A stretch of DNA of 36,706 nucleotides from Clostridia bacterium (GTDB taxonomy: Bacteria; Bacillota; Clostridia; Oscillospirales; CAG-272), in the NCBI GenBank assembly GCA_017472695.1, contig JAFUOQ010000028.1, positions 1 through 36,706 of the forward strand, written 5' to 3'. Positions within the stretch are counted from its first letter, which is position 1. The number at the start of each line of letters is the position of its first letter. The notes beneath the pieces were generated by a model. The model searched no databases. It saw only the letters and a list, made by a program, of their open reading frames with translations, and was not told the DNA's origin. Of the stretch, positions 25,122 through 31,897 are shown piece by piece. A program made the position numbers and the translations under genes.

Positions 25122-26378
25122 ACCTCTATATTTTATAAGTGACATTAAAATTTGCGCTACCTGTGCCTTGGTAAGAGGAGCATTTGGAGAAATTTCACCA
25201 TCATTTTTCTTTAAAATGCCCGCCTCGCAAAGAGCTTCGATATCGTGTCTTGCCCAGTTGGGAATTTCGTCGTCATCGGCAAAAACAGTCAGAGAAGTGG
25301 TTGTTTTTCTGCCAATTATATTGTTTATTATCACCGCAGCATCCGCCAAGGTAATAGGATCCTTGGGGTTGAAATGTATGCCGTCATTTTCTGTTTTTCC
25401 TTTTACTATACCAAGTGAAAACGCGCTTTCTATATATCCCTTGTATTGTGGTGAAATTTCGTTGTCATCAGCAAAGCGGGTTTTTTCAATTGTGGGGGCA
25501 CTTTCTGCTCCCATTGCCCTCATTATCATAACAACAAATTCTTCTCGGGTTACTTCTGCGTTTGGCTCGAAGCATAAAACTCCATCATCACTTTTGCTCC
25601 AGGTCATAAGCTCATTTTCGCAAGCAATAGATGTGGCACATATGTATTTTTCCTCAACATCTGAAAATACCATTGATGGTGCATTTTTTTCTATTTTTAT
25701 ATTTACTGTGCATGTTTCGGAATAATTACCATATGAGTCACGCACACGATAAGAAAAGGCATCCGTGCCCTTGGCATTTTCATATGGAGTGTATAAAAAG
25801 TCACCTGTTTTATTATTTGATATTGTTAAAAGCCCTTTTTTAGGGAGAGAAGCTGCCTCAAATTTTAATTCGTCTCCCTCTGGGTCATATCCAAGCAGTG
25901 TTCCAAAGCATGAAACGTTTTTCATTGTCCATGCTGAAATTCCTGCACCGTTTGAAGCAACAGGAGAAAGATTTACACTTTCTAAAGAAATAAGAGAGCA
26001 TTCTATTTCATAATCAAATCCGTTTGGCTTGAATTTGAACACAGGTGACTCGGCACTATTGGTGCTTACAAATTTTAATAAAGAAAAATCATCTCTATAA
26101 ATTACTTGATTTTCAACAACATATAAATTATCTAGCATAAGCCTGCCAGAGCTAACTTCTGGCAAAGCAGTTACCTTGATTGATTTTACATTAGTGCCTA
26201 GGGTGTTATCAAAATCGCTGGTGTCAAAGCATAGCTCTCCGTCGTTTAAAACTCCACTTTTTATCATATTGCTTTCATTGGCAATAACATCAATAGCTGG
26301 TGAAATCTTTTCACTTGCTAGCGCTACTCCTGTAAAAAGAAAGATAAAAACGATAGAAAAGAAAAAAATCCTTTTCAT
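25116..26378 (-). CDS. Secreted protein with Ig-like domain and three SLH repeats
   Basis: This is a 420-residue exported protein. It has a signal peptide (1-21, core IFFFSIVFIFLFTGVALA). An N-terminal beta-rich region spans about 22-125. A cadherin/bacterial Ig-like domain spans about 130-235, with GYDPEGDELKFEA and later DAFSYRVRDSYGNYSETCTV. Three S-layer homology repeats follow (about 238-420), the second and third opening FADDNEIS and FADDDEIP. SLH repeats normally anchor proteins to pyruvylated cell-wall polymer. No enzymatic domain is seen, so a structural or adhesive surface role is likely. The ATG at 26378 follows AGGAGG by four bases; earlier in-frame codons lack a ribosome site. 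It is divergent from mecA. Confidence 0.88.
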   Translation of the reverse strand: MKRIFFFSIVFIFLFTGVALASEKISPAIDVIANESNMIKSGVLNDGELCFDTSDFDNTLGTNVKSIKVTALPEVSSGRLMLDNLYVVENQVIYRDDFSLLKFVSTNSAESPVFKFKPNGFDYEIECSLISLESVNLSPVASNGAGISAWTMKNVSCFGTLLGYDPEGDELKFEAASLPKKGLLTISNNKTGDFLYTPYENAKGTDAFSYRVRDSYGNYSETCTVNIKIEKNAPSMVFSDVEEKYICATSIACENELMTWSKSDDGVLCFEPNAEVTREEFVVMIMRAMGAESAPTIEKTRFADDNEISPQYKGYIESAFSLGIVKGKTENDGIHFNPKDPITLADAAVIINNIIGRKTTTSLTVFADDDEIPNWARHDIEALCEAGILKKNDGEISPNAPLTKAQVAQILMSLIKYRGK

Positions 26379-26538
26379 AATACCTCCTAAATTTGTTCCA
26401 AAAAAGTAAGAAAAATCTAAAAAATTTAAGTATTTACCAATTAAATGAAGAAATGTAAAAACATTATCCTTGCACAAAAAATTTAAAATTTTATATAATG
26501 CTTATAAAGGCATAAATCACAAGAAGGGAGGCAAGGAA

Positions 26539-27117
26539 ATGGAAATAGTTAAGATAAGCGATAAGTCAATAAAATTTTGTTTGACACGCGACGAGGTTAG
26601 AGAATACGATCTTTACGAAGGTAGAGAGCTTGATACAAATGAAATGAAAAAGATTTTTTCAAGACTTTTATTGCAAGCGAAAAAAGAAGTTGGATTCAAA
26701 TATGCAAAAGAAAACATCGTAGCGGAAATATTCTCCTCAAGAGACGGTGGATGTGAAATATTTGTAAGCTGTCTTTTAGGGGAGGAAAAAATGTACAAGG
26801 ATAAAAGAGAAGAGAATTTACCACCCAAAGCAAAGGCGCAGAACCAAATATATATGTTTGAAAATTTGGAAAGCTTAGTTCACATATTGAAGGAAATAAG
26901 CGAAAGGTCGATATCCAAGCTCACCTCTGTTTACTATGACAAGGAAAACAAGAAGTATTACCTTATCCTTGAGGACGTGTCTAAAAAAGGGCTCAAATTT
27001 GCTTTTATAGTAGAGTTTTCAAAGCCGGTAAGGTCGTCAGCATTTCAATACATAGTTGAATATTGTGATTTAATTTGTGACAAAAACGCGCATATTGTAC
27101 TGCCAGAGCTTTTTTAA
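26539..27117 (+). CDS. mecA: Adaptor protein MecA-like
   Basis: This is a 192-residue protein with the MecA layout. The N-terminal substrate-recognition part is MEIVKISDKSIKFCLTRDEV, with predicted beta-alpha order and a variable linker (about 85-110). A C-terminal domain (about 112-192) contains YMFENLESLVHILKEIS, YYDKENKKYYLILED and an ending HIVLPELF, like the ClpC-binding domain of MecA. MecA delivers substrates such as competence or sporulation regulators to ClpC/ClpP. The ATG at 26539 follows GGGAGG by seven bases. A TATAAT box at 26494-26499 with a weak -35 may drive it. Sequence identity to Bacillus MecA is low, so the exact targets are unknown. Confidence 0.78.
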   Translation: MEIVKISDKSIKFCLTRDEVREYDLYEGRELDTNEMKKIFSRLLLQAKKEVGFKYAKENIVAEIFSSRDGGCEIFVSCLLGEEKMYKDKREENLPPKAKAQNQIYMFENLESLVHILKEISERSISKLTSVYYDKENKKYYLILEDVSKKGLKFAFIVEFSKPVRSSAFQYIVEYCDLICDKNAHIVLPELF

Positions 27118-27119
27118 AG

Positions 27120-28295
27120 CTAATCAGATATGTATTCATAAATCAATTGCGCAAATAGCTCGGCACTCCTTCTTGCTTCCTCAAATGAGTTTGAATAATC
27201 ACCAATGTCTACATTAGCTACTAATGGTGATATGTTTTGCGCTAATGGATAGCGCGAAATTACATTTTCTTTTACAAAATTTTGAGTGTTTTTATTTATG
27301 AATTTAGAAAAATCAAATGCAAAGCGTACATTTTCGATTTGTTCACTTGAGGCAGTGTCCCAGTTTGTTCCACTGGTTAATGAAATTTGTGCATATTTTT
27401 CACCATTTTTAGTTATATAGGATTTATTCATTGTAAGGTCGTCGTTAATAGATGTGCCACGGGAAATATTAAATACATAAGAAATGCTCGGGTATTTTTT
27501 TAGTGTTTCTTCAAGAGATTTTTTGTATTCCGCTTGTGAGGAGTGAATTGCACCTGATGCATAAAGCTCGTTTAATTGAATAGCTCCTATGCCTAGTGCA
27601 TTTAATCTTTCGCAAATAACCTCTCCAATGTCACCAACATTTTCGTTTTCTGCATAAAAGTTGTCGTCTGTGCTATAAGATTTTCCGTTTGAATAGGCTT
27701 CTGTGACCAAGGAATGAGTAATTAGAACAACAGGGGAGTCATTGCCGTATTTTCTATAAATTTCATCTAATGTCGTTTTTGAAAACTTGATAGAAAAATC
27801 AAATTCGCAACCACTTTCATTTATAGCAACGTATTTTGATGCGCCAACCTCATTGATTTTATAATATCCTTCTTTTGTTGATTCATCATTTGAATTTTCA
27901 TCGTCAGTGCTTGTGTCAACGTTATCTTCGTTAGATTTTGTATCTGTTTCAGTATCTGTGCTTCCCTCATTTTTTTCAGGGAGAGTGTCTGTATTTGTGT
28001 CTATTATACCATTGTCGGTGCCGTTTTGATTATTTCCCTCATTTCCATTTTGCCCATTGTTGTCTGTGCTTGGAGTGGTAGTGCTATTTTTTGCTTCAAA
28101 GAAATCTACAACAAGCTCTTTCATATATGGAAAAAGCTTTATAGCACCAAATATTAATACCAATAACAGAGCTAGTGCAACTACTCGTTTTAAAGCCTTC
28201 CTTTGTCTTTCCTTCTGCCTTTTTTTGTTTTTCTCGACTAGAACAAAGCTTTGTGAATTATCGTAATCAAGAAAAATCATGTCCTTTTCTTCCAT
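27120..28295 (-). CDS. spoIIP: Stage II sporulation protein P-like protein with altered catalytic motifs
   Basis: SpoIIP is a membrane-anchored amidase/endopeptidase that thins septal peptidoglycan during forespore engulfment. This 391-residue protein has the expected layout: cytoplasmic basic N-terminus, one membrane helix (about 37-55), an acidic Thr/Asn/Asp linker (70-140) and a SpoIIP domain (about 165-390). The first motif, HTHxTESY in typical members, reads HSLVTEAY (194-201), keeping H194 and E199. The second, D-I/V-HRD, reads NISRG (276-280), losing the His. The final acidic LLxE-x-G motif reads NVDIG, with Asp for Glu. The fold is kept but activity is doubtful. The ATG at 28295 follows AAGGAGG by six bases. 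It lies downstream of gpr, the normal Firmicutes order. Confidence 0.85.
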   Translation of the reverse strand: MEEKDMIFLDYDNSQSFVLVEKNKKRQKERQRKALKRVVALALLLVLIFGAIKLFPYMKELVVDFFEAKNSTTTPSTDNNGQNGNEGNNQNGTDNGIIDTNTDTLPEKNEGSTDTETDTKSNEDNVDTSTDDENSNDESTKEGYYKINEVGASKYVAINESGCEFDFSIKFSKTTLDEIYRKYGNDSPVVLITHSLVTEAYSNGKSYSTDDNFYAENENVGDIGEVICERLNALGIGAIQLNELYASGAIHSSQAEYKKSLEETLKKYPSISYVFNISRGTSINDDLTMNKSYITKNGEKYAQISLTSGTNWDTASSEQIENVRFAFDFSKFINKNTQNFVKENVISRYPLAQNISPLVANVDIGDYSNSFEEARRSAELFAQLIYEYISD

Positions 28296-28350
28296 TTTTT
28301 CCTCCTTAAAATATGCTATTTGCATTAGTACATTCTATGAAGGACAACCA

Positions 28351-29178
28351 CTAAATATTACTAAACTCGGAAATTGCTTTTTCTATCCCCTTTGAAATTA
28401 TTTGAGAATATTTTTCTACCATAATATCCACATCGTAAGGCGAGAAAAAAATTTCATCTTTATCAAGCTCATTTTCACTTTCAAAAGCTATGGCAAATGG
28501 AACACCAATGGCAATTACAGGAAGAGCCAATAGCTCACTTGTTATTTCCTTTTTGATATACCTTAAAGCACCTGGGACTATGCCCGTATTTGAAACTTGT
28601 ACGGTTTTACAAAGACGTAATCGACTATTTGATAAAAGGGAATCAATAAGAATAACACACGCGCATTTTGTGAGCCTGCTAATTTCCAAAACCAACTCGC
28701 TGCTGTCTTGCCCACTTATAGCACTTACTTTTGGCTCAAATAAGGAAAGCGAGTACCCAAATTTGTTGAAAAGAGACCTGTCAAGCTCAAATAAATGTGC
28801 GGTTGGCGTCATTTTTTCTATGGTTAAAGGACCTAACGCATCTGAAATAATTCTTTTGTTACCTAGCCCAACCACTAGAAAGCTTCTTTTCTTAAGATTG
28901 GCATCTGAAAATAATTTTTTTAGTGAAAAGGCTATTAAATCTACTGCTTTTTCCAACTCAATCTCGCTATGTTGCCATATCTTACCTAAACACAGGGTGA
29001 GGTATTTTCCTTGCTTTTTACCTGTTATTGATTCACCGTAAGAGTTTAAAATTTCAGTTTCAATAGCTTGATAATTGGAAATTGAATGGAGTGTAGTTTT
29101 TATTCCGTTTTTTAAATTTTGCTCGTCGTCAAGTAAATACGATTCGCACGCAAGGTCGCTTCTTTGAATATTTTTCAT
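28351..29178 (-). CDS. gpr: Germination protease GPR-like (peptidase A25), shortened
   Basis: GPR degrades small acid-soluble spore proteins on germination. This 275-residue protein has the N-terminal RSDLACES (6-13, equivalent to RTDLAxE), FLVVGLGNKRIISDALGP (100-117) and VILIDSLLSNSRLRL (175-189). The two Asp equivalent to the catalytic pair, D113 and D179, are both present and 66 residues apart, as I recall for the Bacillus enzyme. It is about 50-90 residues shorter than usual. Two conserved Gly/Pro-rich loops are changed: the PGVMGQTG region reads GQDSS, and PGSGVGN reads PGALRY. It may be active but divergent, or decaying together with the altered spoIIP downstream. AGGAG lies four bases before the ATG. 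Confidence 0.83.
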   Translation of the reverse strand: MKNIQRSDLACESYLLDDEQNLKNGIKTTLHSISNYQAIETEILNSYGESITGKKQGKYLTLCLGKIWQHSEIELEKAVDLIAFSLKKLFSDANLKKRSFLVVGLGNKRIISDALGPLTIEKMTPTAHLFELDRSLFNKFGYSLSLFEPKVSAISGQDSSELVLEISRLTKCACVILIDSLLSNSRLRLCKTVQVSNTGIVPGALRYIKKEITSELLALPVIAIGVPFAIAFESENELDKDEIFFSPYDVDIMVEKYSQIISKGIEKAISEFSNI

Positions 29179-29196
29179 ATAGCTCCTAAAAAATTA

Positions 29197-29225
29197 TTGA
29201 TAAATTTTTAAAATTGTGATATCAT
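29197..29225 (+). promoter_or_regulatory. Promoter of the DUF4364 gene
   Basis: TTGATA (29197-29202) and TATCAT (29220-29225) are separated by 17 bases, with a start near 29232 and a leader of about 30 bases. Confidence 0.6.
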
Positions 29226-29262
29226 TATTTTACATTCCTTAAAAACTAAAGGAGAGAAGAAA

Positions 29263-29808
29263 ATGACAGATAAAAGTGAAATCAAGGTTTTTATTCTTCA
29301 CTTGATGGATAGGATAGGTTATCCTGTCAATTGTAATGATATATGCTCAATTTTGTCACAGGAAAATATCGCAGGATATTTCGAATGTGGAGATTGCTTT
29401 ACAGAGCTTGTAGAGGGCAAGCATGTAATTGATTCAGGATATCTGGACGAAAAAGAGGAGATTACATATATTGTTTCCGAATCTGGAAAGAAAATTGCAA
29501 GTGCCTTGTCCGATCAAATTTCCAGCTCAATAAAAGAAGCAAGCTATCGTAGTGCGATTAGATACCTTTCTTTTGAGAAAAGAGGGGCAAATGTCAATTG
29601 CGAAAAAACAAAGCTTCCAAATGGTAAATTCAGTGTTCATTGTGAAATTGTTGAAAAGGGAAGACGTGTTCTTGAGATAAACATCGATGTCGATACCGAA
29701 AAAGAGGCTGATACGATGCTTTATAATTTCCGTCGTCGCCCGGAGGTCGTTTACCAAGGAACAATGGCGTTGGTTTCTGGAGAGAAAAATTACATTTTCG
29801 AAAAATAA
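29263..29808 (+). CDS. DUF4364 family protein (winged-helix-like, Clostridia)
   Basis: This is a 181-residue soluble protein of the DUF4364 type. The N-terminal ~80 residues, starting KVFILHLMDRIGYPVNCNDI and including YFECGDCFTELVEG, look like a winged-helix DNA-binding domain of the PadR/DUF4364 group. The rest forms a beta-rich domain (about 95-175) with CEIVEKGRRVLEINIDVDTE. It is probably a transcriptional regulator, but no target is known. GGAG lies nine bases before the ATG. It is divergent from gpr-spoIIP and upstream of sigH, separated from it by a strong promoter. Confidence 0.8.
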   Translation: MTDKSEIKVFILHLMDRIGYPVNCNDICSILSQENIAGYFECGDCFTELVEGKHVIDSGYLDEKEEITYIVSESGKKIASALSDQISSSIKEASYRSAIRYLSFEKRGANVNCEKTKLPNGKFSVHCEIVEKGRRVLEINIDVDTEKEADTMLYNFRRRPEVVYQGTMALVSGEKNYIFEK

Positions 29809-29894
29809 AGTTAGAATTCCGAGAAAAATTTTGTAAAACTGCACAAAAAAATCTAAAAAAAATGTCGAATTTAGTCAAAACTCACAAAAAACAC

Positions 29895-29923
29895 TTGACA
29901 AACGAAAAAAATAAGATTATAAT
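29895..29923 (+). promoter_or_regulatory. Full-consensus promoter of the sigma factor gene
   Basis: TTGACA (29895-29900) and TATAAT (29918-29923) have a 17-base spacer, identical to sigma-A consensus. Transcription would start near 29930 and lead into the sigma factor gene about 40 bases downstream. Confidence 0.85.
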
Positions 29924-29971
29924 TAAATTATCACGTTATATTTACTAGGATAATTGGAAGCGCGAGGGATT

Positions 29972-30502
29972 ATGGACAAGAGCAATATACTTGTTATCAA
30001 TGCTAAAAATGGTGATGAGTCCGCTTTTTCAGAGTTGTCTTTAATTTATGCTCCACTAATCAATAGTATTTCACGAAGGTATTTTAATATGTGTGAGGGC
30101 GCATCACTTGATGATTTTGTGCAAGAAGCACAAATGGCGCTCTACGATGCCGTTAAAACGTATAACGTTGATGGTAAGGTTACGTTTGGTGCATATGCAA
30201 AAGCATGTGTTAGAAATAGGCTTGTTTCTTGTGTTAGACGCATCAAGTCAAAAAAGAGAAACAAGAGTGACCTTGAAATTTCTTGTGAGGGTGCATCCTT
30301 ACAGGATACTGTCGTTTGGCGAGATCGAAAACTTTTAACCCTTGCGGAAAATACTCTTTCTTCTTATGAAAAAAGAATATTTCAGCTTTATGTCAAAGGA
30401 TGTAAGGTTAGAGAAATATCAAAGAGTGTCGGTAAGAGCGAAAAATCTGTAAATAATGCTATTTATAGAATTAGGTCAAAGCTTCGTGACACAGTTAAAT
30501 AG
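29972..30502 (+). CDS. sigH: RNA polymerase sigma-70 family factor, SigH (Spo0H)-like
   Basis: This is a 176-residue two-domain sigma factor. Region 2 spans about 15-85, with YAPLINSISRRYF, the core-binding DDFVQEAQMALYDAVKTYN and the -10 recognition segment FGAYAKACVRNRLVSCVRR. Region 4 spans about 125-175, with LSSYEKRIFQLYVKGCKVRE and SVGKSEKSVNNAIYRIRSKL. Length and the VNNAIYRIRSKL helix resemble SigH, the transition-state and early sporulation sigma factor. Nearness to rlmB, as in Bacillus (rlmB-yacP-sigH), supports this. The ATG at 29972 has GAGG close upstream; a TTG six codons earlier, preceded by AGGA, is an alternative start. A different alternative sigma factor remains possible. 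Confidence 0.85.
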   Translation: MDKSNILVINAKNGDESAFSELSLIYAPLINSISRRYFNMCEGASLDDFVQEAQMALYDAVKTYNVDGKVTFGAYAKACVRNRLVSCVRRIKSKKRNKSDLEISCEGASLQDTVVWRDRKLLTLAENTLSSYEKRIFQLYVKGCKVREISKSVGKSEKSVNNAIYRIRSKLRDTVK

Positions 30503-30549
30503 TTTACCTAGCGCGAGCTATGTATAAAAAAATTTAGAGGAGAGAAAAA

Positions 30550-30828
30550 ATGTTTGAGGACAAGACATTAGTTTGCAAGGACTGCGGTGCTGAGTTTATC
30601 TTTACAGCAGGTGAGCAAGAGTTTTATGCTGAAAAGGGACTTGAAAACGAGCCAAAGAGATGCAAAACATGTAGAGACGCGAAGAAAAATGCTGCTAAAG
30701 CACCAAGAGAGCTCTTTACAACCGTATGTGCAGAGTGTGGAAAAGAAGCAAAGGTTCCTTTCCAACCTAACAACGAAAAGCCTGTTTATTGTAGCGAGTG
30801 CTATGCAAAGAAACAAAGTCAAGAATAA
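30550..30828 (+). CDS. Double zinc-ribbon protein (92 aa)
   Basis: This small cytoplasmic protein has two four-cysteine zinc ribbons: C9-x2-C12 with C38-x2-C41, and C60-x2-C63 with C81-x2-C84. The first ribbon, CKDCGAEFIFTAGEQEFY with RCKTCRDAKK, matches a widespread 'probable zinc-ribbon' domain of unknown function. The second, CAECGKEAKVPFQP with YCSECYAKK, is of the type found in many Clostridia and environmental bacteria. Spacing suggests nucleic-acid or protein binding rather than catalysis. GGAGAG precedes the ATG. It is 47 bases after sigH and ended by the hairpin at 30841-30870. Confidence 0.88.
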   Translation: MFEDKTLVCKDCGAEFIFTAGEQEFYAEKGLENEPKRCKTCRDAKKNAAKAPRELFTTVCAECGKEAKVPFQPNNEKPVYCSECYAKKQSQE

Positions 30829-30840
30829 TTGATTTTAGAT

Positions 30841-30870
30841 AAAAAAGAGTCTTATTTAAGGCTCTTTTTT
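30841..30870 (+). terminator. Terminator after the zinc-ribbon gene
   Basis: AAAAAAGAGTCTTA pairs with TAAGGCTCTTTTTT across a TT-centred loop, with one T-G wobble, followed by ATTTTTT. It separates the sigH unit from rlmB. Confidence 0.88.
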
Positions 30871-30955
30871 ATTTTTTGAAATTCAAATAAGGCTAAAATT
30901 TCTTTCTGAGTAAAAAAGCGCACCTATAATTTTGCGCAAAATTTTAAAATTTAAC

Positions 30956-30984
30956 TGTACAAATTTAAATATATATGTTAAAAT
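30956..30984 (+). promoter_or_regulatory. Extended -10 promoter of rlmB
   Basis: TGTTAAAAT gives a TAAAAT -10 (30979-30984) with TGN extension. TGTACA, four of six matches to the -35, lies 17 bases upstream. The start would be near 30991, about 25 bases before the chosen ATG. Confidence 0.55.
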
Positions 30985-31015
30985 ATATATAACTATGCCA
31001 AATGGGAGTTTTAAA

Positions 31016-31885
31016 ATGGCTTTTAATCAAAAAAACAATTTTAAGAAAACAAATTTCAAAAACAACAATAAAAGTGAATATAAGGGAAATCGTCATTCTA
31101 TAAGTGGTGATTACTCAAGAAGCGCAGAGGTGCCCTTTGAGGAAAAAGAGGACAATGGTGTTGTCGTTGGACGCAACGCCGTTCGTGAGCTTTTAAAAAG
31201 CGAAAGAAATATAGAAAAAATATATGTTAAAAAGGGTGGTAGCCACGAGGGCTCTATTACAGTTTTAGTTGCCGAGGCTATTGAAAGAGGCATTCCAATA
31301 GTAGAGGCAGAGGCTCAAAGGCTAGATTCAATTGCCGAGGGGACAAATCATCAAGGCATTGTTGCAATAGCTTCAATGAAGGAGTATTCAACTATTGATG
31401 ATATGCTTGAATTGGCAAACCAAAGGGGAGAAAAGCCACTTATTGTTATTGCTGATTCAATCGAGGATCCACATAATCTCGGTGCTCTTATAAGATGTGC
31501 TGAATGTGCAGGCGCTCACGGAATAGTAATTCCTAAAAGACGTGCGGTTGGTATAACTCCTACCGTTTATAAATCCTCCGCGGGCGCAATTGAGCATATG
31601 CTAATTGCCAAGGTTTCAAATATTGCAACAACAATAGAGCGATTGAAGAAAAAAGGACTTTGGATTTTCACCTCCGAGGCTGGAGGCACTCCATATTATG
31701 AAACAGACTTCAACTGTGCTTGTGCAGTCGTACTCGGCTCGGAAGGAAATGGAGTATCAAGAATAGTAAAAGAAAATAGCGATTATATAGTTTCCATTCC
31801 AATGTATGGAAAGGTAAACTCGTTAAACGTATCAACTGCAGCATCGGTCATTCTTTGCCACGTGGCAAGAATGCAACGAGGCTAG
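31016..31885 (+). CDS. rlmB: 23S rRNA (guanosine-2'-O-)-methyltransferase RlmB (TrmH/SpoU family)
   Basis: RlmB methylates the 2'-O of a guanosine (G2251 in E. coli numbering) in the peptidyl-transferase region of 23S rRNA using AdoMet. The 289-residue protein has a basic, Asn/Lys-rich N-terminal extension (1-40), then a substrate-binding domain VVVGRNAVRELLKS (about 48-61). The knotted SPOUT domain has NLGALIRCAECAGAHGIVIP (motif 1), VLGSEGNGVSR (motif 2) and IPMYGKVNSLNVSTAASVIL (motif 3). The ATG at 31016 is chosen because GGGAG lies seven bases upstream and the promoter overlaps the earlier in-frame codons. Tandem location near sigH is conserved in Firmicutes. Confidence 0.95.
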   Translation: MAFNQKNNFKKTNFKNNNKSEYKGNRHSISGDYSRSAEVPFEEKEDNGVVVGRNAVRELLKSERNIEKIYVKKGGSHEGSITVLVAEAIERGIPIVEAEAQRLDSIAEGTNHQGIVAIASMKEYSTIDDMLELANQRGEKPLIVIADSIEDPHNLGALIRCAECAGAHGIVIPKRRAVGITPTVYKSSAGAIEHMLIAKVSNIATTIERLKKKGLWIFTSEAGGTPYYETDFNCACAVVLGSEGNGVSRIVKENSDYIVSIPMYGKVNSLNVSTAASVILCHVARMQRG

Positions 31886-31897
31886 AAGGGAGTAATA

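Noticed and set aside
27107-27121. Short hairpin AGCTTT-TTT-AAAGCT between mecA and spoIIP
   Set aside because: Only six AT-rich pairs and no U-run on either side; too weak to call a terminator.
28490-29041. Plus-strand open frame of 183 codons opposite gpr
   Set aside because: No ribosome site or domain; the minus strand carries the GPR catalytic motifs.
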